Below are positions 16,959 through 25,610 of a stretch of DNA of 64,000 bases, piece after piece. The position numbers and the translations under genes are program-made. A model generated the notes under the pieces. That model saw nothing but the letters and a program-made list of their open reading frames with translations, had not been told where the DNA came from and did no database searches. Origin of the DNA: Alkaliphilus metalliredigens QYMF. Its GTDB lineage: Bacteria; Bacillota; Clostridia; Peptostreptococcales; Natronincolaceae. Location of the stretch: assembly GCF_000016985.1 (NCBI RefSeq), contig NC_009633.1, positions 3,577,539 through 3,641,538 of the forward strand, read 5' to 3'. The first letter of the stretch is position 1. Each line of letters begins with the position of its first letter.

Positions 16959-16964
16959 AAATAC

Positions 16965-16994
16965 ATACTATTCTATGATTATACACACTGTCAA
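16965..16994 (-). promoter_or_regulatory. Candidate tctC promoter
   Basis: Minus-strand TTGACA (plus 16989-16994) with TAGTAT (plus 16965-16970) at 18-base spacing. The rest of the gap to the next gene (16995-17178) shows nothing else I recognise. Confidence 0.5.
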
Positions 16995-17178
16995 GCTCTT
17001 TTATGTGGTTTTCATAGAGTTATTATGGTTATTCTCCGTTATCAGGGTGCTTTATCCCTCTCTTTGCAGTGAACAAACCCCATTTGTTGTATTATATGTG
17101 GTGAAATCTATCTATAACCCTTGTTTTTTGTATTTAATACAGTATTTTTATCTATTTAACCATTGGAATGCATTAGGC

Positions 17179-18246
17179 TCAATCCTCTGACATCACCCAC
17201 AGATACAGAGATGCAACGGAACCATAGGGAGCATATTTAGCCCTATATTGATTAAACTGCTCCTTTGAAAGTTCTTTGAGACCGTACAAATTCATCATGC
17301 CTCTGCGGATAGCTAGATCTCCATAGCTTACAACATTGGGACGATTAAGGGAAAAAATCAGCAGCATTTCAACAGTCCAAATCCCAACGCCATGTAGTGA
17401 GGAAAGCTTTTGTATAATTTCCTGATCTGACAGCATGTGAAGTGTCTTAAAATTGATCTTGCCACATAGGGCCACATCTGCGATTCCTTTTATATACTCA
17501 GCTTTTTTGTTGGTCATGCCACAGCCTTGAATCTGTGACAGTTCTGTTTTTGTAATACTTTCTGGTGTCATGCTTTCAAGTAGCTCATCTAAACGATTCC
17601 ATACTGTTTCTGCGGCCTTGTTTGATATTTGTTGACTCACAATGCTAGAAATAAGTGCAGTAAATGGGTCTGCAATGGTTCCTCGCTCTATTTTACCGAT
17701 TCGCTCTATGGCAGCACCCAGCTTCTTATCCTTCTTTTTCAAATAGGCGATTTCCTTTTGTCCATATTGGAAAAATCCACATGAATTTTTCATAGTCTCC
17801 AACCCAATGAGTCTTTCTTTTAATTCGAGTCCTCCACCATATCCCACCAGTGAACCATCGCTACCAATGACACGATGACAGGGAATAAATATGGGAATTG
17901 GATTACGGTTATTGGCAAGCCCAACGGCACGTACAGCCTTTGGTGAATCCACATCCACAGCGATCTCTTTATAGGATACTGTTTTGCCATAGGGTATTTT
18001 ACAAAGTGATTCCCACACCTGTTCCATAAAATCTGTCCCCGAGGGTTTCAGTGGTAGATTAAATTCCTTACTATCACCAGTAAGGTAGGATTGAAGCTGC
18101 TGTGCTGCTTCCTGCAATAGAGGTGTTTCATTTATTTCAATATCTTCTGGTGGTTTATCCGTTTCAAAATATAAATTAGTGATGTTTCCATTTTTTTCAG
18201 CTATGCCGATTTTACCAATACTAGTTTCGTAAAAATAGACGGGCAT
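17179..18246 (-). CDS. Fusion of O6-alkylguanine-DNA methyltransferase and AlkA-type 3-methyladenine glycosylase
   Basis: Two alkylation-repair enzymes in one chain of 355 residues. Residues 1-150 are an MGMT/Ogt domain with the alkyl-accepting cysteine in IPCHRVIG (about C121). Residues about 155-355 are a helix-hairpin-helix GPD glycosylase: QQISNKAAETVW, LHGVGIWTVEMLL for the HhH, and the catalytic aspartate in SYGDLAIRRG (about residue 309). The first repairs O6-methylguanine by suicide transfer, the second removes alkylated purines. I prefer the ATG at 18244-18246, 9 bases after GGAGG; a TTG two codons upstream is too close. It stands downstream of nifV with an 84-base gap. Confidence 0.9.
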   Translation of the reverse strand: MPVYFYETSIGKIGIAEKNGNITNLYFETDKPPEDIEINETPLLQEAAQQLQSYLTGDSKEFNLPLKPSGTDFMEQVWESLCKIPYGKTVSYKEIAVDVDSPKAVRAVGLANNRNPIPIFIPCHRVIGSDGSLVGYGGGLELKERLIGLETMKNSCGFFQYGQKEIAYLKKKDKKLGAAIERIGKIERGTIADPFTALISSIVSQQISNKAAETVWNRLDELLESMTPESITKTELSQIQGCGMTNKKAEYIKGIADVALCGKINFKTLHMLSDQEIIQKLSSLHGVGIWTVEMLLIFSLNRPNVVSYGDLAIRRGMMNLYGLKELSKEQFNQYRAKYAPYGSVASLYLWVMSED

Positions 18247-18336
18247 AATCAATCACCTCCATACTAAAATTATACACCTAATCTGTCCATCATTCTACTA
18301 TAAACATTCTTAATAGTCAGAATAGACAGCTCATCT

Positions 18337-19476
18337 CTATGATGAGAAAGCATCATATGTATCCCTTTTCAATTCAACCCATTGCTGTAACATATGATCA
18401 ATATTTGGGTTTTTATCATAAGTATATTTCTTATGGATCATTTCAATAATCTCATTTGCTTCCTTTGGAGTTACTTTTATACCCATTTCTTGTAGTCGGT
18501 AGATCACAGTAGTCCTTCCGGAGTGTTTTCCTAAAACAATTTTTCTCTTTCGGCCAATTTCTCCAGGAGAGAAGCTTTCGTATACAGTTGGATTTTTTAG
18601 TAGTCCATCCACGTGAATTCCCGATTCATGGGAAAAAACTGATTTTCCGACTATTGGTTTACTCTCACCGACAATTTTTCTAGAGGCTTCTTGTACGATG
18701 TTGGACAGTTCAAGTATTCTCTTTATTTCAAAGGGATGATTGCTTTTTAATAAATACTTTAATGTCATGACAATTTCTTCTAGTGCTGTATTCCCAGCTC
18801 GTTCTCCTAATCCATTCACACTACAATCAATATACTTGGCTCCAGCTTGAAAAGCACTAAGACTATTGGCTGTTGCCATACCAAAATCATTGTGACCATG
18901 AAATTCTAAATCAGCATCTATATAGTCACAAATACGTTTGATAGCCTGATAGGTGGTGATCGGTGTTAAAATCCCCAATGTATCTGCATACCTAAGACGT
19001 ACTGCCCCCTCTTTAATGGCAGCTTGATATATTTCTATTAAAAATTTTTCCTCTGCCCGAGAGGCATCTTCTGCACCTACCGATACAATACACCCTTTTT
19101 CCGCACCATAGGAGACCACTTCTTGAACTTGTTGAATTACCCATTTTCGATCTTTTCTTAGTTTTTGAAAAATATGAATGTCTGACGCTGGTACAGCAAT
19201 GTGGATATATTTTGCTCCACAAGCCAGCGACGCATCCACATCCATCTTTTTCATTCGATTCCATGTTAAAATCTTAGCTTTGCCATTCATAGCGATGATT
19301 TCTCGAATCACATCTTTTTCTTCTTCCCCCATAATAGGGATCCCTGCTTCAATATAATCGACACCTAACTCATCTAACATTCTGGCAATCTTAATTTTTT
19401 CTTTTTTAAGAAATACCACTCCTGGAGTCTGCTCTCCATCTCGTAATGTTGTATCTACAATATAAAAGTCCCTCAT
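18337..19476 (-). CDS. nifV: Homocitrate synthase
   Basis: Condenses acetyl-CoA and 2-oxoglutarate to homocitrate, the organic ligand of FeMo-co. The 379-residue TIM barrel has the metal and substrate motif DTTLRDGEQTPGV at residues 8-20, LEFHGHNDFGMATAN, and VNGLGERAGNTALEE near residue 220. Citramalate or isopropylmalate synthase is excluded by its length, which lacks the regulatory C-terminal domain, and by its position in the nif region. A terminator hairpin at 19652-19694 separates it from the ferredoxin gene, so it may use its own promoter in the 176 bases after that hairpin. Confidence 0.93.
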   Translation of the reverse strand: MRDFYIVDTTLRDGEQTPGVVFLKKEKIKIARMLDELGVDYIEAGIPIMGEEEKDVIREIIAMNGKAKILTWNRMKKMDVDASLACGAKYIHIAVPASDIHIFQKLRKDRKWVIQQVQEVVSYGAEKGCIVSVGAEDASRAEEKFLIEIYQAAIKEGAVRLRYADTLGILTPITTYQAIKRICDYIDADLEFHGHNDFGMATANSLSAFQAGAKYIDCSVNGLGERAGNTALEEIVMTLKYLLKSNHPFEIKRILELSNIVQEASRKIVGESKPIVGKSVFSHESGIHVDGLLKNPTVYESFSPGEIGRKRKIVLGKHSGRTTVIYRLQEMGIKVTPKEANEIIEMIHKKYTYDKNPNIDHMLQQWVELKRDTYDAFSS

Positions 19477-19651
19477 ACCCTCACCTCTTTCATTATCTCC
19501 ATAAAGCCCTAAACAATCATCATTTCCACCAAAATCTTGCTTTCATTGTCAATGAAAACACCTGTTTCCTTAGCTGCCAATCCATAATGACATCTATTTC
19601 TTCAAATGACCTTTATTTTGCGTACTACAATACACTTCTTAAATATGTTAT

Positions 19652-19694
19652 AAAAGATTACACCAGTATTTTATAAAACTGGCATAATCTTTTT
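19652..19694 (-). terminator. Terminator between the nif operon ferredoxin and nifV
   Basis: AAAAGATTA and CCAGT pair with their complements ACTGG and TAATCTTTT around a 10-base A/T loop, with short T runs on both strands. It can end the nifH-to-ferredoxin transcript or partly reduce read-through into nifV. Confidence 0.65.
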
Positions 19695-19746
19695 AGTTTC
19701 ACCTTATCAGACCATTGACACCTAATCACAGTTTCACATCATCTAC

Positions 19747-20055
19747 CTACAGCGCTAACCTAGCTACGACTTCTCCACCCTCAATATGTGAGTCCATAAT
19801 TTCTTCTACATCATCTGCAGTTACACTGCCATACCATACCCCTTCAGGATAAACAATAACAATCGGTCCTTTGCTACAGATCCCAATACACCCTGTATTG
19901 GTGACCATAACATCTCCATCTAGTTCTCTCTCCATAATCTCTTCCATAAAGCTATTGACAATATCTACAGCCCCTTTTTGAAGACAAAATCCTTTTTGCT
20001 CCCCATTTATGCGGGAGCTAGAACAGACAAAAATATGATGTTTAGGTTTATACAT
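19747..20055 (-). CDS. Clostridial thioredoxin-fold [2Fe-2S] ferredoxin
   Basis: About 102 residues, closely like the [2Fe-2S] ferredoxin of Clostridium pasteurianum, a thioredoxin-fold protein linked to nitrogenase. The start MYKPKHHIFVC aligns directly with that protein, so I take the ATG at 20053-20055, 25 bases after the nifB stop; a GTG at 20091 inside nifB would only add a non-conserved tail. The four ligand cysteines are present (Cys11, Cys24, and the pair in NTGCIGIC). The extra non-ligand cysteine at position 14 in the C. pasteurianum protein is serine here. It probably donates electrons to nitrogenase or to NifB, by context. Confidence 0.92.
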   Translation of the reverse strand: MYKPKHHIFVCSSSRINGEQKGFCLQKGAVDIVNSFMEEIMERELDGDVMVTNTGCIGICSKGPIVIVYPEGVWYGSVTADDVEEIMDSHIEGGEVVARLAL

Positions 20056-20080
20056 TTGATCCCATCCCTTCAATTGTTTT

Positions 20081-21328
20081 TTATGAAGCACACTTTAATT
20101 GAGTAACGACCTTAATAATCCCTTTTTCAATTTCCTCATACATTTCCCCAATATGAATATGATTTGCTTCTAATTCTTTTCTTGGTGCCTCACCAATTCT
20201 AAGGCATAAAACAGCATTACAGTCCCCGATCACCTTTAGCATCCTATCCATTTTCATTTCAATCTCTTCACATTCCTCGGAACCATTACAATACTGGTCT
20301 ACAGAACGTTTTTCTATCAATTCTGCACCCGCTTCGGTATATTTATAAACCAAAAATTCTTTGACATGACCAAAATGCTGATCGATTAACCTTCCTGTTT
20401 TAGAAGCAATGGCAATTTTATATTCCTGTTGAATTTCAGGTTTACCTGTTTTGTTTGTACTACAGGCACCTTTTCTAAAGTCAAAAGAAATATCTTCTCC
20501 TAAGATCCCAACGGCATCCGCTCTACACTGTCTACAATGATACATTTGTTTGAGATCAATGGAACATTGATTGCGCAGGGCATTTAATTCTGCATTACTC
20601 ACAAGTGGCATGTTCTCAAATTTAGTTCCTTTAGCAGGAATGAGCGGCATAATATTACTCATAAAAACACCTAAGGTTCTGACCTTCTTCACCACTTCTT
20701 CAATGTGATGTTCATTGATCCCCTTAACCATGACTATATTTACCTTGCAAACAATTCCCTTTTCCTTCATCTTTTCCAATCCAAGTAGCTGTTTCTCAAT
20801 CATCAAGGCGCCAGCTTCTTCACCTGTATAGATTTTACCTTTATAGTAAACTGTGCTATAGATTTGTGCTGCAATTTTTGGATCGATGGCATTTATGGTA
20901 ACTGTTAAATGGGTAATTCCCATCTTCTGAATTTCATCGGCGTATTCAGATAGCATCAAACCATTGGTAGATAGGCAAAAAGTTACATCGGGATCATAGT
21001 TTTTAATCAGTTCAAGAGATTTCTTTGTCTCTTCAAAGTTAAATAAAGGGTCTCCAGGACCAGCAATGCCAACCACCTTAAGATTGCTTAGTTTTTCCTT
21101 AACAAGTTTATATTTCTCCAAGGCCTCTTCAGGACTTAGCACTTCGCTGGTCACCCCTGGTCGACTTTCATTTTGACAATCATATTTTCGATTACAATAA
21201 TTGCATTGAATGTTACATTTGGGTGCAACTGGAATATGCATTCTGGCATATTTATGGTCACTATCACAGTAGCAGGGGTGCTTTTCAGTTTTTTCCCTGA
21301 CTTCTATGGTCCATTTTTCTTCCATCAT
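20081..21328 (-). CDS. nifB: NifB radical SAM FeMo-co precursor (NifB-co) synthase with NifX-like domain
   Basis: Builds the carbide-containing 8Fe core of FeMo-co using S-adenosylmethionine. The SAM cluster motif is CNIQCNYC (Cys38, Cys42, Cys45), preceded by HPCYCD and HIPVAPK and followed by GIAGPGDPLFN. A C-terminal NifX/NafY-like domain starts near residue 305 (IAIASKTGRLIDQHFGH). The 415-residue length matches two-domain NifB. In C. pasteurianum nifN and nifB are fused; here they are separate genes 117 bases apart. GGAGGGGTC lies before two adjacent ATGs. Confidence 0.96.
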   Translation of the reverse strand: MMEEKWTIEVREKTEKHPCYCDSDHKYARMHIPVAPKCNIQCNYCNRKYDCQNESRPGVTSEVLSPEEALEKYKLVKEKLSNLKVVGIAGPGDPLFNFEETKKSLELIKNYDPDVTFCLSTNGLMLSEYADEIQKMGITHLTVTINAIDPKIAAQIYSTVYYKGKIYTGEEAGALMIEKQLLGLEKMKEKGIVCKVNIVMVKGINEHHIEEVVKKVRTLGVFMSNIMPLIPAKGTKFENMPLVSNAELNALRNQCSIDLKQMYHCRQCRADAVGILGEDISFDFRKGACSTNKTGKPEIQQEYKIAIASKTGRLIDQHFGHVKEFLVYKYTEAGAELIEKRSVDQYCNGSEECEEIEMKMDRMLKVIGDCNAVLCLRIGEAPRKELEANHIHIGEMYEEIEKGIIKVVTQLKCAS

Positions 21329-21445
21329 GACCCCTCCTCTTTTTCTTAATTTTCAAAATATTCCACCTGTGAGACCTTTCTTATTTCCTTCATATGAAAA
21401 TCAAATAGATTAAACCAATGTATTTGAATGTATTCTTATAGCACG

Positions 21446-22813
21446 TCACGCTTTTTTGTAGTATTTTTCATACATATTTTCCCGATAATGACCATATTTT
21501 TGATCTAAAAGTGTATTGGTAATTTCATCTAAAAATCGCATAGAACCTTCATACCCACTATAGGTTTTTCTTTGTGCTCCTACCCTGTCATGAATTGGAA
21601 ATCCAATCCGTACTAGAGGAACACCGTCCTTTTCTGTTATAAACTTTCCTTCAGAGCTTCCAATCAGAACATTGATATTTAGCTCTCTTACGTATTTCTG
21701 TATCGTTTGTAGGTCTGTATCGTCAATAACCATACAATTTTCATCAACCTTTTTCAAATCTTCTTCTAGTAATTCTTTAAGTTTACCCGCCCTTGTTCCA
21801 GTGGCGATTACTAATGGTCGAATCCCATTTTCTAAACATAATTTGCTAGCAGCGTAGACTGTGTCCGGTTCACCAAAGATGGCAGCCCGCCCTTCAGCAT
21901 TGTATTTATGAGAATCAATCATCCCATCTAACATCCTACCCCGGTCTTCCATTAGGCTTTGTGGCATTTCTTTTCCGCTTATTTTTCGTAAAATACTTAC
22001 AAATTTATCTGTGTTTTCTAATCCAATAGGTAGTGGACATCGATACAGAGGAATACCAAATTGGTCCTCTAGATACTTTCCGGGAGAAAGATGATCAGCA
22101 ACTAACATTCCCATTTCAATGGTAGCTGATGCCCCTGCCATTTTTTCTATTTCACTGAGTTTTGTTCCCTCTGATGATAGCTTCTTATACTCTGTGGTAA
22201 AGGGAGCATCTAGTGTTTTACTAATATCAGGTACGATCGTATATTTTATGGCGAAAAGATCCATCATCTCTTTAACTTTGCGAACATCTGCCGGCGTTAA
22301 ACTCCCTGCAATCAGATTGATTGAATCAATAGGCGTTGTGTCTTTTGCAATGTTCTTTACAATTTCTCTTATTGTAAAATAATAACCTTCATAGTTGGTA
22401 CCACCGTACCCCGGTGTCGATACTGGAACAAATGAAACCTCTTTGTATTGTGGCTCTTCCTCTTTAAATTCTATGATCAGCCTTTGTATGTCTTCTCCAA
22501 TGGTTTCGGCTAGACAGGTTGTAGAAATCCCGATCATTTTAGGATTATAAAGTCTCAATATATTTTTCAGACCTTTTTTCAGGTTAGCAGCTCCACCATG
22601 AACTGTTTCTTTTTCATTTAAAGAAGATGAAGCAATATCAATCGGTTCATTATAATGCCCTGCCATATGTCTACGAATATACGTACTACAGCCTTGGGAA
22701 CCATGTAGCAACACCATTGTACTTTCAATCCCTTTAAATGCAGTGGAAGCCCCCATGGGCATACAACATTTACAGGGATTTATATTTAAATTGACAAAGT
22801 TTCTATTTTTCAT
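21446..22813 (-). CDS. nifN: FeMo-co scaffold subunit NifN
   Basis: A NifK-like protein of 455 residues forming the NifEN scaffold on which NifB-co is matured. Conserved features are NPCKCCMPMGAS near the start, LLHGSQGCSTYIRRHM with the cluster cysteine, and GISTTCLAETIGED. Nothing indicates degeneration. Its ATG lies inside the last codons of nifE (11-base overlap), with GGGGG upstream, so the two are translationally linked. After its stop, 117 bases without features lead to nifB. Confidence 0.93.
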   Translation of the reverse strand: MKNRNFVNLNINPCKCCMPMGASTAFKGIESTMVLLHGSQGCSTYIRRHMAGHYNEPIDIASSSLNEKETVHGGAANLKKGLKNILRLYNPKMIGISTTCLAETIGEDIQRLIIEFKEEEPQYKEVSFVPVSTPGYGGTNYEGYYFTIREIVKNIAKDTTPIDSINLIAGSLTPADVRKVKEMMDLFAIKYTIVPDISKTLDAPFTTEYKKLSSEGTKLSEIEKMAGASATIEMGMLVADHLSPGKYLEDQFGIPLYRCPLPIGLENTDKFVSILRKISGKEMPQSLMEDRGRMLDGMIDSHKYNAEGRAAIFGEPDTVYAASKLCLENGIRPLVIATGTRAGKLKELLEEDLKKVDENCMVIDDTDLQTIQKYVRELNINVLIGSSEGKFITEKDGVPLVRIGFPIHDRVGAQRKTYSGYEGSMRFLDEITNTLLDQKYGHYRENMYEKYYKKA

Positions 22814-24176
22814 CTATATCCCCCTGTTCTTTTTTGATGATATCCCACACTGGATTGTTAACAGAAGCATGTATTTCCTTTGCAAAGTTAATAGCACCTT
22901 CAAATCCATTTAATGGATGCTTGCGTTCATGGTTATGATCACAGAAGGCAACTCCCAGCTTATAAGCTAAAGGTCTTTCCTTGACACCACCCACTAAAAT
23001 ATCTGCTCCTTTTTCCTTCATGAACTTTTCCAATTCTGTCGGGTTACTATCGTCTAAGATCACTGTACCGTCTACAGCCAACTCACGAATTGTTTCATAT
23101 TCTTCCGCTCTTCCTGTCTGGGTCCCTACCATAACCGTTTCCATGCCTAAATCACGAAATTGTTTGATTAATGAAATCGCTTTGAACCCGCCACCCACAT
23201 AGATAGCGGCTTTTCTTCCCTTTACTCTTTCTCTATAGTAATCCAAAACTTCATTGGTCTTTTTCCATTCACTTTCGATCAATTCTTCCGTCTTACGGAT
23301 GATTTTTTGATCTTTCAAAGCATAGGCGATACGTCTAAGGGATGCGACTGTATCCTCTAATCCATAAAAACTTACATTAATAAAAGGAATATCATATCGT
23401 TCTCGCATTTGTTTAGCTAAATAGGTCATCGAACCCGCACATTGTACAATATTGAGTTTTGCCTTTGGTGCCTTGACAAGCTCTGTATAGGAAGCATCTC
23501 CTGTCATTTTTGAAGTTAAGGTTACACCCATTCGTTGAAAGTAAGATTGGTTAATCCACATCTCTCCTGCAAGATTAAAATCACCTAAGAAATTAATACC
23601 ATCCTCTTTCTCACCAGGAGCTTCTTCCCCCATTAAACTTAGAAGTGTATGACAGGCAGCTTTATAGCCTGCATTTTTATTGCCAGCAAATCCTGATGAT
23701 TGTACAGGGATAACGCGGATGTGATACTTCTCTTCTGCCATTCGGCATATTCCCTCTATATCATCTCCAATCACTCCTACTACACAGGTAGAATAGATAA
23801 ATATTAGCCTTGGGTTATTCTCTGCAACAATCTCATCGATGGCGGCCTCAAGCTTTTTCTCTCCTCCAAAAATAATATCTTTCTCCCTTAAATCAGTAGA
23901 AAAGCTATTGCGATAAATTTCCTCTCCACTACTTAAACTTCCTCTAATGTCAAAAGTATAGCTAGCACAGCCAATAGGACCATGAACAATATGATAAGCA
24001 TCTGTGATCGGGTTTAATACAACCCTGGCACCACAGTAAACACAAGCCCGTTGACTTACAGCTCCTGCGACACTGTTTTGATCACATACAATTTTCTGTT
24101 CGGTATGCTTCTGTGATTTCTCCACTATAGAATTTTTTCTTTCCTCTAATGCTTCTACATTTTTCAAGGTTTCCAT
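22803..24176 (-). CDS. nifE: FeMo-co scaffold subunit NifE
   Basis: NifD-like partner of NifN, about 457 residues. Motifs include RACVYCGARVVLNPI and HIVHGPIGCASYTFD with cluster cysteines, and FIYSTCVVGVIGDDI. The residue replacing the P-cluster/FeMo-co ligands of NifD differ as expected for NifE. The ATG at 24174-24176 is 7 bases after GGGGTG; the upstream TTG in frame is too close. It follows nifK by 69 bases. Confidence 0.94.
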   Translation of the reverse strand: METLKNVEALEERKNSIVEKSQKHTEQKIVCDQNSVAGAVSQRACVYCGARVVLNPITDAYHIVHGPIGCASYTFDIRGSLSSGEEIYRNSFSTDLREKDIIFGGEKKLEAAIDEIVAENNPRLIFIYSTCVVGVIGDDIEGICRMAEEKYHIRVIPVQSSGFAGNKNAGYKAACHTLLSLMGEEAPGEKEDGINFLGDFNLAGEMWINQSYFQRMGVTLTSKMTGDASYTELVKAPKAKLNIVQCAGSMTYLAKQMRERYDIPFINVSFYGLEDTVASLRRIAYALKDQKIIRKTEELIESEWKKTNEVLDYYRERVKGRKAAIYVGGGFKAISLIKQFRDLGMETVMVGTQTGRAEEYETIRELAVDGTVILDDSNPTELEKFMKEKGADILVGGVKERPLAYKLGVAFCDHNHERKHPLNGFEGAINFAKEIHASVNNPVWDIIKKEQGDIDEK

Positions 24177-24245
24177 CAGCAATCACCCCACTTAATAGGA
24201 GTGGAATGTGATTGTATATAACCACATTCCATCTCCATACATTTA

Positions 24246-25610
24246 TTATAATACTAGTTCAAAATCTTCATCTAAAGCATCGCGATCTACACGCTCCAAC
24301 AATGCATTACCTATCATTTCCATCAATCTCATGGCACCTTTATATCCCACAACTGGGAAGTAACTGTGTATACTACGATCCATATTAGGAAATCCAAATC
24401 TTACAAGAGGTATATCCTCTGCTCTAGCAATATACTTTCCATAGGTATTTCCGATTAAAAGATCTACAGGTTCATTTTTCACCCATTGATGAAGTTCAAA
24501 TAAATCTCCTGAAGCTTTTACTCTACCTTCTACATTAGAACTTTCTAACATACCGTTCACTTCTTTTTCAAAAGCCTTACCCGGTGTTCCTGTCACAACA
24601 TACACTGGCTTCATACCAAGACTCAATGTGAATTCTGTCAAGGCCATCACATGATCAGGATCTCCAAAGATTGCTACCCTTTTACCATGATAATGGTGAT
24701 GGGTATCTGTCATGATATCCACTAACATACCTCTTTCTTCCTCTAGCTCATCAGGTACATCCTTGCCAGTAATTTTGACTAGTTCCATGATGAATTCATC
24801 TGTAGCCTTTACACCAATAGGTAAATTTAAAGGATGAGAAGCGACTTTACACTTTTTCTCTAATTCGTTAGCCGCAGCCTCTGAAGCAAATTTACCTAAT
24901 GCCACTGTTGCCATAGAACTACCAGTATCTATCAATTCCACTACCTTTGTACCACCCTTTGGATACATATTGTATTTTCCTGTCATAGGAGAATCTACAA
25001 CACCGCTGGTATCTGGAAAAAGAATGTTAGGAATATCCAATAATTTTGCAATTCTCTTTATCTCTCGCATATCTCCTGGTTCTGTGTACCCAGGTATCAG
25101 ATTAACCTTGTTATTGCTACCATCACCTGTGCCCTCCGAGAAATGTGTTACCATTGCCTTCACCATGTTAGAGAAACCTGTAACATGTGACCCAGCATAA
25201 CTAGGGGTATTGGCATGGAATACATGCTTTCCTTCAGGTATCTCTGAATCTGAAATTGTACTAGGTAAATCATCTCCTATTGTTTCTGAAAGACAGGTGG
25301 TATTGATGGCTATTACGTCTGGTTTGTAGACAGAGAATACATTTTTAATAGAAGTTTTTAGGTTTGCACTTCCTCCAAATACTGAGGCCCCTTCTGTAAA
25401 GGAACTGGTCGAAGCAACAATAGGATCTCTAAAATGCCGAGTCAAGTGCATACGATGAAAGGAACAACATCCTTGAGAACCATGACTATGGGGAAGACAA
25501 TTATGAATTCCCAACGCTGCGTACATTGCTCCTATTGGCTGACATGTCTTTGCTGGATTGATGACTAATGCTTTTCTTTCACTTATTTCTTTTGATGTAT
25601 GATCTAACAT
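24246..25610 (-). CDS. nifK: Nitrogenase MoFe protein beta chain
   Basis: Forms the alpha2-beta2 MoFe protein with NifD and shares the P-cluster. I start it at the ATG at 25608-25610 with GGAGGTGGCAAC upstream, giving about 454 residues and a 7-base overlap with the end of nifD. Longer readings upstream lie wholly inside nifD. This is the short clostridial form, lacking the roughly 50-residue N-terminal arm of Azotobacter NifK. P-cluster cysteines are visible in NPAKTCQPIGAMYAALG, SHGSQGCCSFHRMH and NTTCLSETIGDD. Confidence 0.95.
   Translation of the reverse strand: MLDHTSKEISERKALVINPAKTCQPIGAMYAALGIHNCLPHSHGSQGCCSFHRMHLTRHFRDPIVASTSSFTEGASVFGGSANLKTSIKNVFSVYKPDVIAINTTCLSETIGDDLPSTISDSEIPEGKHVFHANTPSYAGSHVTGFSNMVKAMVTHFSEGTGDGSNNKVNLIPGYTEPGDMREIKRIAKLLDIPNILFPDTSGVVDSPMTGKYNMYPKGGTKVVELIDTGSSMATVALGKFASEAAANELEKKCKVASHPLNLPIGVKATDEFIMELVKITGKDVPDELEEERGMLVDIMTDTHHHYHGKRVAIFGDPDHVMALTEFTLSLGMKPVYVVTGTPGKAFEKEVNGMLESSNVEGRVKASGDLFELHQWVKNEPVDLLIGNTYGKYIARAEDIPLVRFGFPNMDRSIHSYFPVVGYKGAMRLMEMIGNALLERVDRDALDEDFELVL

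Noticed and set aside
19013-19264. Second minus-strand frame within nifV
   Set aside because: Cysteine-rich shadow frame entirely inside the conserved homocitrate synthase gene.
20053-20091. GTG start of the ferredoxin inside nifB
   Set aside because: The family starts at MxxPKHHIFVC, matching the ATG at 20055; extra residues are not conserved.
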